A stretch of DNA of 64,000 bases, from contig NZ_OZ245846.1 in the NCBI RefSeq assembly GCF_965228935.1, forward strand, positions 1,178,001-1,242,000, given 5' to 3'. Below the pieces are notes generated by a model, which was not told the DNA's origin, searched no databases, and worked only from the letters and a program-made list of their open reading frames with translations. Positions 9,958-20,600 of the stretch are shown piece by piece. The position numbers and the translations under genes were made by a program. The DNA comes from Ulvibacterium sp965228935 (lineage in GTDB: Bacteria; Bacteroidota; Bacteroidia; Flavobacteriales; Flavobacteriaceae). Each line of letters opens with the position of its first letter. Position 1 is the first letter of the stretch.

Positions 9958-10241
9958 ACCGTGCTCATTTTCGAAGCACAAAAGTAGGAAAAATGCCTTT
10001 AGGACGGGGCACTAAAAGCGATCACCTTGTGAATATCATGTTTCACAACATATTTAATCCACCCTACAACATTAAATTCCCCACGACTCAATTATATGAC
10101 ATATTTGTTGTTGAATACTATGGAATTGTCAGAAATACGGGGCATCGCCAAGACCATGGTTTATTAACTATGGATACCGAGAGCTTATCAAGTATTACAA
10201 ATGCCGATAAGTTCCGAAATCCCCTAAAACGACAACTACTT
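9958..10241. other. Divergent intergenic region upstream of the T9SS locus
   Basis: The stretch separates glnS (minus) from the T9SS operon (plus). An open frame crosses it, but the sequence does not look like coding and the true start is the signal peptide ATG at 10242. CATATTTG at 10100-10107 differs from the -7 consensus TAnnTTTG by one base and is a weak candidate promoter for the operon. No good -33 box is seen. Confidence 0.35.
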
Positions 10242-12497
10242 ATGAAACGCAAACTTTTGTCCCATCCGTCTAGCCTACTGGCTGCATTTCTATTGCTATG
10301 TGCATCGCAAGTCTCGGCCCAAATTGTAATCAACGCCCCCGAACCAGCCGACAATCCTAACCTGCCTGGTGACTCCAAAGGTTACACCATATGTGCAAAT
10401 TCCGGGTTTAATCAATTTTTCGCCAATGTCAGCTGGGCAGGTAGTCCCAATGCAGGTAATGAATTTATCCTGGAGCTCTCCGATTCCACTGGTGATTTCA
10501 GTAGTCCCGTAGAATTGGCCCGCAGTGCCGATGAGGCAGAGGTTCAAGATCCTGGATTCGAATTCTCCATTCCAACGGATACCCGAGGCCAGGGATACAG
10601 AATCCGGGTAAGGAGTACCAATCCAGAAAGTACCAGTCCACCTTCCGACCCTTACAACATGTATTATATGGACTTTACCTCAAATCTTCATATCAGTCCC
10701 AATGGTGATGGTTCAACACCAGGCACCTTACAAGTATGTGATGGAGATTCTGTGACCTTAACTGTAGACAACATTGCACCCGCTTTATTAAATACTTATC
10801 AGTATATTTGGTATCGAAGTGGCTCACCCATCATTGGTGAAAGAGGCCCTTCCCTCACGACTTCGACTAACGCGGCATTCTTCGTCCTAATCGATTATGG
10901 CCCGGAATGTTCGGGAGCTGCCAGTACCGAATCCAATATTATCATGATCAATACTGGAAGCAGCCCGGGTATCGCCATTAATCCGCCATCAAAAACGGCT
11001 TTATGTACTGGGGAAACCGAAACCTTAACGTCCACTATCACGGATGGAACCTATTCCTACCAATGGTATAAGGATGGTGTTGCACTATCCGGAGCGACAT
11101 CTACATCTTACACGGTAGATGCTTCGGTCACCGGCTTTGAAGGGGATTATCAAATTGAAGTTTCAGGATCCGGAATTTGTACGGAATTATCCTCATCGGT
11201 TACCATGACCAATGTAGGGGCATTTACCGTTACAAGGGATAACCCGGCCAATATGGTTATTCTACCGGGCCAGACCCAAACCTTGAGCGTAACCACGGAT
11301 GCCAATACACCTACCTTTCAATGGTTTAGGAACAGCAATCCAATAGGAGGCGCTACAAGCAGTTCCTTTGATGCCACTGAGACCGGAACCTACTATGTTG
11401 AGGTCACCCAAACGGGCGGGGCATGCGCCTCTACGACCATAAGTAGTGCCTCCACTACCTTGGTCTCTCCCGTTTCCTTTGAAGCGACCATCGACTATGC
11501 CGATGCCTATACCGCCTGTGAAAACACCAGTATTGTGTTAGAAGTCAGTAGCATTAATGCGGTTCTGGCCGACAGTAGTACCCTGGATGTCACCTCACAA
11601 TTGGCATCCCAATTTATCTATCGCTGGCGCAGGGACGGTGCGTTACTCTCCGGACAGACCTCTAGGAATATCAGCCTTACCAACCCTTCGGAAAATGGAA
11701 GTTATACTCTGGAAGGAGCTTTGGAAGATAATACCATCTTCACCGAAGCGCTCACTGTACAGCTGCTATCCTCGGAAACTTTGGAAATAAGCACAACAAA
11801 CACCGTTTTCTGCAGTGGCTCGGAGCAAATTACCTTGAGTACCACAACCGACCTTACCGGAGAAAGTTTTGAATGGCAAAGGGACGGCGGTGCAGTCAAC
11901 TCTACAAATACGTCATTGGACATTGATCAACCAGGTACATACCGTTTGGTGCTTGACCGTGATGGCTGTCCTCTGACCTCCAATGAAATTACAATTTCGC
12001 CCTTGGATCCCGACCTAATTACCTTGGATCCCTCCGGTGATGTTATTTTCCCTGAAGGAACCTCAAGAACGGTTACGGCAAGTGGTGGTACCGCATATCG
12101 CTGGTACGATGCCAATAATATAGAAATAAGCAACGGCGCTTCAGCAACATTCACTGCTGAAGGGACTTATAGACTTATTGCCAACATTGACAATTGTGAA
12201 GTAGCCCGGGAAATCAACGTAGAATATCTGGATACTTTCAAAGTACCGAATGTAATAACCCCAAATGCGGATGGATTCAATGATCAGTGGATACTACCCA
12301 ATTCCTATGCAAATCAGTCTGACGTCAGTGTTATCATCTACAATGACAAAGGGATAGAGCTCATAAACGAAATTGGATACCGAAATGATTGGCCTTCATC
12401 TTCAATGAGCTTTCCAAAACAGAACATGGTATTCTACTATATCATCAAAAACGCAAACCAAACCCTTAAACAGGGTACGATAACTGTTATTCGTTAA
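10242..12497 (+). CDS. T9SS type-B sorted surface protein with Ig-like repeats
   Basis: The protein has 751 residues from the ATG at 10242, which opens a signal peptide (MKRKLLSHPSSLLAAFLLLC, cleaved after VSAQ). The body has about six Ig/PKD-like modules with the recurring pattern YQWYKDGVALSGATS / FQWFRNSNPIGGATSS / FEWQRDGGAVNSTN. It ends with a gliding-motility-associated C-terminal domain (VITPNADGFNDQWILP at about residue 668 through TITVIR), the type-B signal for the type IX secretion system. It is therefore expected on the cell surface, probably as an adhesin or polymer-binding protein. The start of the PorP/SprF-SPOR gene follows after 6 bases, so the two are an operon. A longer frame from 9993 would hide the signal peptide. 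Confidence 0.88.
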   Translation: MKRKLLSHPSSLLAAFLLLCASQVSAQIVINAPEPADNPNLPGDSKGYTICANSGFNQFFANVSWAGSPNAGNEFILELSDSTGDFSSPVELARSADEAEVQDPGFEFSIPTDTRGQGYRIRVRSTNPESTSPPSDPYNMYYMDFTSNLHISPNGDGSTPGTLQVCDGDSVTLTVDNIAPALLNTYQYIWYRSGSPIIGERGPSLTTSTNAAFFVLIDYGPECSGAASTESNIIMINTGSSPGIAINPPSKTALCTGETETLTSTITDGTYSYQWYKDGVALSGATSTSYTVDASVTGFEGDYQIEVSGSGICTELSSSVTMTNVGAFTVTRDNPANMVILPGQTQTLSVTTDANTPTFQWFRNSNPIGGATSSSFDATETGTYYVEVTQTGGACASTTISSASTTLVSPVSFEATIDYADAYTACENTSIVLEVSSINAVLADSSTLDVTSQLASQFIYRWRRDGALLSGQTSRNISLTNPSENGSYTLEGALEDNTIFTEALTVQLLSSETLEISTTNTVFCSGSEQITLSTTTDLTGESFEWQRDGGAVNSTNTSLDIDQPGTYRLVLDRDGCPLTSNEITISPLDPDLITLDPSGDVIFPEGTSRTVTASGGTAYRWYDANNIEISNGASATFTAEGTYRLIANIDNCEVAREINVEYLDTFKVPNVITPNADGFNDQWILPNSYANQSDVSVIIYNDKGIELINEIGYRNDWPSSSMSFPKQNMVFYYIIKNANQTLKQGTITVIR

Positions 12498-12503
12498 CCA
12501 CAA

Positions 12504-14612
12504 ATGAGAATTAATAGATTACTTGTATCATTCTTAATTGCCTTGCTGGCGTTAACAAAAATCAGCGCACAGGAAGAAAACCCCGTACTAACGTACGAGG
12601 TACCTTCCCAAAACCTTTTGCGCTTTAATCGATTTTTGATCAATCCAACCTTTTCTACGGTTCGGGAGGATAAATCATACATTAATCTATTGCACAGAAA
12701 CCAGTCGGTACAATTTGATGATAATCTGCAAAATTATTTTTTAAGTTATAGCGGTAGAATCAGCGATCGTACCGGTTTGGGTTTAAGCCTGTATTCCCAG
12801 AGGGTAGGGCCTATAGATAATGTTGGTGTCTTGGCCAATTATGCCTATGGGGTAAAGTTGAGCGATAAAAGCAACTTTACTTTTGGCGCCAATGTGGCCT
12901 ATTACAATAGTGGTCTTAATCGGAATAGAACTTCCACCGTAGAAGATGATCCATTTCTTAACGGTTTCCAGAACGAGAGCCTATTGTCATTTCAGCCAGG
13001 ATTCAATATTTCATATGGTCAATTTGATATCGGTGCCTTTGCGGAAAATCTTTTTGACTACAATCTTAAGACCAATTCTTCCATCACGGAATTTAACGAA
13101 AAGACCTTCTCGGGACATCTACAATATACCCATCAGTTTGAAAATGGTGATGGAATCCTTGAAAACGGAAGGTTAATGCCGTTGGCGCGTACACGATTGG
13201 TAGATGGGGAAGATCTGACCTTTGGGGGTAGTTTAATTCTGGATTTGCCAAGAATCGGGTGGCTGCAAGGAGGTTATGATAGCTTTTATGGGGCATCTGC
13301 AGGTATCGGTTTCAACTTGAACCGAAGATTATCCCTAGGATATACCATGGAAAAAGGATTGACTACGGATTTCGATAACCTGGGGTTGACCCATGAAATC
13401 TCCTTTGCGTACTCCTTTACCCCTAATCTAACTGAAGATCGCGTAATGCTAGAAGATAATGGAAATGAACTGGTGGAGAATGAAAGTCCGCAAATAGAGG
13501 ATATTGCTACTAACAGTGAAATTGATGAGCTAAAGCGAAAGCTTGCCGAGAATGACGCTATTATAGAAGAACTAATGTTCCGTCAGGATTCTTTGGAAGC
13601 CAATCGCCAAAAAGATCTGGAGCGCCGTTTTGAAATGGTTATGCGTATGGTGCGCAATGAGACAAGGGGAGAACGGCCCGATCTGGAAAAACGAGCCGAA
13701 GAACTCTTCTTAACGGGTCGCGATAGACCCACGGCAATAGCTCAAAACACCGAGAATGCCCAAAATATACCGAATAGCATAAATACTCGGGAAACGAAGC
13801 CGGCCATCGCTTCAACAACATTGAGCAATCCATCGCGAAAAGACGCTCTGGCCAACACAACCAGACAAGATAAGCCACAAACTGTTCGGGCAGGGAAAAC
13901 CCAAACCAAGCCCAAATCGGCAGTAACAGGTAAGGAATCTGTAAAAAGTCGAAGATTCAACAACCTCGACGGCGTTTCGGATGGATATTATGTGGTAGCC
14001 AATGTGTACAAGGGTACAGCCTATATGGAAAAATTTATGGACAGGCTTCAAGAAAAAGGGCTTGAGCCTGATTACATAGATAATCCCAACAACGGACTTA
14101 AATATGTATTCCTAAAACGATACGATACATGGGACGAAGCGCTTGCAGCCTATGACAGTAATTTAAACGGCAGCTACGATCAAGCCATGTGGATCATGAA
14201 CGTCGACAACCGATACTCTAATGAGGCATATGCTGAAAATGTAAACAAAATCAAGGAAAAATCATCCCGATACGGAACGGATGTCCTTCAAAAGAATGTG
14301 GTGGTCAGGGATAATCTTGCCGCTAACGAAACTTCCCCCAAAACCCTAAATACCAAGGGTATAGGTGCGGGCTATTACCTCATAGCCAATGTGTTTGCCA
14401 ATCCGAAAAATGCCAATCGGTTTGTTAAACTTCTAAATTCCTATGGATTGAGTGCCAGCTATTTCATCAACCCCGAAAATAACTGGAGGTATGTATACTT
14501 AAAACGCCACGAATCCTGGAACAACGCCCTAATATCTTACTATTCCAAACTAAATGACACGTACGACGACAAAATGTGGATCATGCGCGTTACACCAAAC
14601 CTAGTTACTTAA
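12504..14612 (+). CDS. PorP/SprF family T9SS membrane protein fused to two SPOR-like repeats
   Basis: The 702-residue protein has a signal peptide (residues 1-22, ending KISAQ). A PorP/SprF-type barrel occupies about 25-305 (LLRFNRFLINPTFSTVRED and repeated beta strands such as GLGLSLYSQ). A helical and low-complexity linker follows at about 310-480. Two copies of an approximately 80-residue repeat then start at about 490 and 619. Each copy runs GYY(V/L)(V/I)ANV..., F/M-ldrL...GL, (Y/F)I(D/N)NP.N...YV(F/Y)LKR and ends WIM. These resemble SPOR domains, which bind denuded peptidoglycan. PorP/SprF proteins help move or attach type-B cargo, and the SPOR pair may tether the barrel to the cell wall. 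Its stop overlaps the next start by one base (TAATG). Confidence 0.85.
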   Translation: MRINRLLVSFLIALLALTKISAQEENPVLTYEVPSQNLLRFNRFLINPTFSTVREDKSYINLLHRNQSVQFDDNLQNYFLSYSGRISDRTGLGLSLYSQRVGPIDNVGVLANYAYGVKLSDKSNFTFGANVAYYNSGLNRNRTSTVEDDPFLNGFQNESLLSFQPGFNISYGQFDIGAFAENLFDYNLKTNSSITEFNEKTFSGHLQYTHQFENGDGILENGRLMPLARTRLVDGEDLTFGGSLILDLPRIGWLQGGYDSFYGASAGIGFNLNRRLSLGYTMEKGLTTDFDNLGLTHEISFAYSFTPNLTEDRVMLEDNGNELVENESPQIEDIATNSEIDELKRKLAENDAIIEELMFRQDSLEANRQKDLERRFEMVMRMVRNETRGERPDLEKRAEELFLTGRDRPTAIAQNTENAQNIPNSINTRETKPAIASTTLSNPSRKDALANTTRQDKPQTVRAGKTQTKPKSAVTGKESVKSRRFNNLDGVSDGYYVVANVYKGTAYMEKFMDRLQEKGLEPDYIDNPNNGLKYVFLKRYDTWDEALAAYDSNLNGSYDQAMWIMNVDNRYSNEAYAENVNKIKEKSSRYGTDVLQKNVVVRDNLAANETSPKTLNTKGIGAGYYLIANVFANPKNANRFVKLLNSYGLSASYFINPENNWRYVYLKRHESWNNALISYYSKLNDTYDDKMWIMRVTPNLVT

Positions 14613-17600
14613 TGAACCAAAAATTCTTTATAAAGAAGAAAATCCTACCATTTTTTTGTTTCTTCTTAGGTGCTCTTTTTTATTCGAGTGCCCAAGAGGC
14701 CGTTCCTTTTACTCCTAGATTGAATGGGGGAAACATTGAGATACGAGGGGATATCATTTTTGTGGGAAACAATATCCTTAACCGGGCCACGGAGGCCGAC
14801 CCCGGTCAGGCCAATACCCCGTATAACGGTTCGGCAAACAACAACTCCCTTTGGATGGAGTATATTGATATTGATAGTGACCCCACAACCTTTAGCTCCA
14901 GTAGTGCGGAATTGAACATCGCCGACCCGGCCTGTTCCCAAGTACGGTACGCCGGATTGTATTGGGCGGCCACCTATCCCAATGAACGGAGTGATAGTAG
15001 CCAACCCTTTAACGGGACACCAAGAATAGAGGATTGGTTCAATATCAAATTTCAAATACCTGGAGGTACTTATGTAGACCTCACTGCGGATACCGCAGCT
15101 GACCCGGTTGGACAGGAAGACGATATTATTTTCGATGGATACGACTATACTAACATTAACAACTCTTTTAAGGATTCGCCCTATATCTGTTATAAGAACG
15201 TAACAGATTTGGTACGTTCCAATACCAATCCCAATGGGGAATATACCGTGGCCAACGTTCGTGCCACCAAGGGAAGAAGAAACGGTTCCAGTTCGGCTGG
15301 CTGGGTTATGGTCATTATTTACGAAAACCCCAATGAGTCCGGTAAGTTCATCTCAACCTTTGATGGTTATGCTGGATTGTCAGGTTCAGTAGGCAATGTG
15401 GATGTGGCAGTAAATGGCTTTAGGACCTTGCCCGCGCCATTCCCGGTAAGGGCTCGTGTTGGAGTAGGCAGTCTTGAAGGGGATAGGGGTATAAGCAATG
15501 ATCGATTTTTTATTCGGGCCAATTCTGTTGGTTCCTTTACCAATTTATCCACCGGTTTAAATCCAGCGAACAACTTCTTCAATTCAACCATAACCACAAA
15601 CGGTCTCGAAGTTCCAACAAGAACACCTTATGGGACAAATACCCTGGGAACGGACTTGGATCTTTTTAACCTGAACAATCCGAATGAATCCGTTCTTCCC
15701 AATGATGAATCGGGCGCCACGTTACGATTTACTTCTACGGGTGATGGCTACGGGGCCTTTTTGGCTACGTTTTCCGTAGAAATCATTGAACCCAACATTG
15801 TTTTGGAAAAAAGGGTAGAAGATATTGGAGGTAACGACATTACAGGTATGGGCGTAAATCTGGGACAAACCCTGGATTATGTATTATCGTTTAGAAATCT
15901 TGGAAACGACGATGCCACAGGATATACCATACGGGACGTGCTTCCCATAAATACTACTTTCGTTAGCGTTGACCTAAGTGGGGCTCCTGGGGTTACACAC
16001 TCCCATGATGTCGCGACTAACGCGGTAACCTTTACCGTTCCGGATAACCTTGTGGAAATTGGGGATCCCGTGTATACCATTCGTTTGCGAGTTACGGTAG
16101 CGGAGAACTGTTTCGATTTTGTGGATGCCTGTACGGATCTTATTGAAAACTTGGGGTATTCTACCTATCGCGGGGATATCAACAGCGCGGTAATTACGGA
16201 TGATCCCAGTGTTTCCGATTTTGATAATTGTGGTTTTGTGACCCCTGGGGCCACTAACTTTTTGTTGGATGATCTCTCCGATTGTAATTTTACCCGAACC
16301 GTTCAACTTTGTGGTGCGGACGTGGTATTGGATGCGGGAGATGGTTTTGATGCCTATGTATGGGTGAGCGATGACAATGGAAATGGCCAATTGGATCCTA
16401 CGGATACGGTCTTAAACGATGGCGATCCGGATAATGACCCCAGTACATTGTTGGTTGATGATATCGGAACATACATTGTAGACAAACAAGTGGCCGACCC
16501 CTGTAAGGGATTCAAGGAGATCATTACGGTAGAACGATTCGGCACCACACAGACCAATCCCATAGTAGATTACTTCAACGCCCTTAATGGCGATGCAGAC
16601 CCTACCAATGATGTGCAAGGCGAAATTGTACAATGTAGTATAGATGGGGATATATTGCCTAAAATTTTCCTATGCGGCTCCAACGATTCCCAGCTCATAC
16701 AAATAAACATAACGGACGCCCAAAGTTTGGTATGGGAGCAATTGGACGAGGGAAGCTGTGCCGCCGCTCCGGACGACTGCGCCAATAAGAATCTAACCTG
16801 TACTTGGAACCAAGTAGCTACGGGCAACAACTTCACGGCAAACGCGGAAGGAAAATATCGTCTGGTCATCAACTATCAGAATGGTTGTTTTAGTCGTTTT
16901 TACTTTGATGTATTTCAGAATAATCTGGACATCCAATACAACAGCAGTGATATCGTTTGTACAACAGATGGGAATATCACCATCACAAATTTAGGGAACA
17001 ACTATGGCTACCAATTGATAGACCATGCCAATAGTTCTATTCTGGTACCTTTTGGAACAAATACGACCGGTAGTTTTGATTTTACCTCCGGTCAGAATGG
17101 ATCCTATAGGGTAGAGGTGGTACAATTGGACATTGCGGGAGTTCCGATTCCGGGTGCTTGTATTTTTAGCACGCCGCCCATAGGGATTCTCGACCGTAAT
17201 TTTACCGTGGATATTGAGACCACACCTGCAAATTGCAATGATCAGGGTACTATAAAAATTGATGTACTAAATGTTCTTCCAAATTATAGCTATGTATTAA
17301 GAAGGTCTGACGGAACCTTTATCGATGACGAAACCGCACAGCCGGATAATACGCATACCTTTACTGTAAATCCTGGGGATTACATCATAGAGACGTCTAC
17401 GGATGATGGTTGTTCCGATACCCAAAATGTAACTGTAGGTAGAATCCCGGACCCAGCACTTTCGGCCCTAACTACTGCGGATATCGGGTGTGCCGCGGGA
17501 ACCATAGAATTGACCCGTACGGGAGGACAGGGAAATCCAGACTTCCTTTATGCTATCTGGAGCAAGGATGGCGTGGATCGGTATGCGGATATTGCCTCCA

Positions 17601-20600
17601 TTCCGGCAGATGCCTATCAGGTTGGCTCTACGTTTTACTTTGGATGGCGTGACGATGATGGCGATGGTACCGATGAATACATCCCCAATGAAGATGGCAC
17701 CTATGAATTTATCATTATCGATGCCAACAATTGTTCCGCTATATCCAATCCAGTCACTATAAACGACAACGGCACAATGACAGCTTCCGTCCCTACCCTG
17801 GTGGATGTTTCCTGTGGAGGGGGTAGTGATGGTGAAATCAATATTGTAGCGGTCAATGGGATACCGCCTTACCAATATAGTATCGATGGAGGAACCAGTT
17901 TTACGACCACGGCCTCATTTGTAAATCTCCCCGTTGGAAACTACGATGTAGTTGTTCAGGATGATTCAGGGTGCGAGGTAACCTTTACGCATACCATCAA
18001 CGAGCCTTTTCCGTTATCTGCCTCAGCGGGCGTCTCCCGAGACGCCACTTGCGACCCCAATGGTGCGGAAGTACGGGTAACCAATGTTACTGGGGGTACA
18101 GCCCCATATCAATACAGTTTTGATGGAGGCGCCAACTACGGAGCCACTAGTATCGCTGTATTGCCACCAGGAAATTATACCGTAATTGTTAGGGATGCCA
18201 ACAATTGTACTTTTCCAATGGCTGTTACCGTAGACAACGAACCTGTTCCTCCCATTGTTACCTTAACACCCGCGGTGGATTATAACTGTAACGGTACCGG
18301 AAACATTACCGCCACACCGGATATTGCTACCTACGATTATACGTATGAATTGGATGGCGTTCCGAACACACCACCTACGAGTAATGTTTTTCCCAATATC
18401 GGCCCAGGAACATATACCGTAAGAACAATTTATACTTCCCAGACCCCACCGACACCAAGTCTTTTGCTAAGTGAAGATTTCGGGGCCGGGGTAACCATTC
18501 CAAGTCCCAATACAAACGGCTACAATTACGAGGACCAAACCAATAATCCACCTGGAGATGCCAATAGCAATATCAATGATTTTGAGTATTCGGTGACCAG
18601 TGATGTTGTGGCCCCATTTGGAACCTGGGTAAGTCCAATTGATCATACTACGGGGACTCGGGCAAGCCAAGGACGGTATTTGGTCATGAACGTGGGTACG
18701 CCAACACCGACCCAAATCATCTATTCAAAGGAAATTAATGATATCATTCCAAACCGAGACTTGACCGTTTCGTTGTACATCATGAATCTTTTGAGACAGG
18801 GAACTTCCGGACTTGATCCCGATCTTACCATTGAAATACGGGAAGTGGGAACAGGAACCGTTGTACAATCCATAAGAACAGGGACGATTTCCAAGAATAC
18901 GGGCAATACGGACTGGAGATTTCGTACAGTGGACTTGAATCCCGGAGCAAATACCTCTTTAGAATTCGTAATCCGGTCTGAAATTTCAGGTAATGGAGGG
19001 AATGATTTTGCATTGGACGATATCGAGATTTTCCAAATACCCGAGGTTTGCTCCCAATTTGTGGAGACTCCAGTAACCGTTGTGGCCGGAAACGTTTTTG
19101 CCGCCAATGTTACGGCATCGGTTAATGCCAGTTGTAATGGTCTGTCTGATGGGGCTATAACTTTTGAGGTCGAAAATTTCGATATAGCTGCAGGTTTTGA
19201 TTATTCCGTGGATGGTGGAACAAACTGGATTAACTCAACTTCCTCTCCGGTAACCACATCGGCCATATTCGGGGCGGGAACACATCGCATAGATATTAGA
19301 AAGGCGGATGACACAACCTGTACCACTTTTGTAGAGGAGACCATTACCGAGCCCAATTCGGTAGTAGCCAGCGCCAGTATTACCACAATACTGACCTGTA
19401 CGAACGGCGGGGCAACAATTACAGCAAGCGCATCAGGTGGAACACCCACCTATGTGTATCAATTGGAAGATAATGGCGGGACGGTAATCGGCAGTTTTGA
19501 TTTCGCCACAAATGGAACCAATACTGTTTTTTCGGGTCTAGCTGTAGGGGATTATATAGTTCGCACCAGGGATGCCAACAATTGTGAGGATGCTATAGAT
19601 ACTGCCCTAACAGTTGCTGACACTAACGATGTGGTATTTAACCTTACACCAACGGCCTGTTACTCCGGAAGTAACGACGCTACCATTCAAGTAGATGTTA
19701 CCGATGGAAATGGTAATTATCAGTTCCGCATCAACAATGGGCCCTGGTTGACTCCTTCGCCAACAACAGCCACTTCGTATACCTTTCAAAACTTGGCCAA
19801 TGGCACCTATACCGTGAATGTACAAGACGGTTTTGGTTGTCCCGGGTTACAACAAAATATTACCATAGACCCACAATTAACGGTTACCGCATCCGCCCCG
19901 AACATTACGGCCTGTGGTACCGATACCGATATAACTATCTCCGCCAGCGGTGGAGACGCCAATTACGTCTATGCCGTGGTTACCAATGGAACAGTCGTTA
20001 CCGACGGTGATTTCGGTCCGGCAAATACGGTTACCGTCACAGCGGCAGGTGCTTATGACATATACGTTAGGGACAATAATGGTAATCCAGGATATTGCTC
20101 GGCCATGTATCCCTTGACCATTGTCCAAGATGCGGCCATAAACATTACTGCCACCCCCACGGCTGTAAGCTGTTTTGGTGGAACGGATGGCGCAATTTCG
20201 ATTGTAGTCAATTCAGGGGGAAGCGCTCCTTTCACCTATAGCATTGATGGTGGCACCACTTATGTGACAGGTAATAGTTTCCCAAATTTGGCCGCTGGTA
20301 CCTATCCCGTACGTGTCAGGGATGCCAATGGATGTGAAACGCCCATAAACAATACAGTTGTAACAGAACCGGCTCAACTTGCTGGGGAGGCCACCGTAAC
20401 ACAAAACTATACCTGTGCCCAATTAGGCCAGATTACCGTGGGAAGCATTACCGCTACCTCCGGTGGTTCAGGAGATTACCAGTACAGTATTAATGGAGGG
20501 ACGTGGACCGCTTCCACAACCGGAGGCCATACTTTTATCAATCTCACCGACGGAACGTATAGCATACGTGTTCGGGACGCTAATGCCATCTCCTGTGAAA

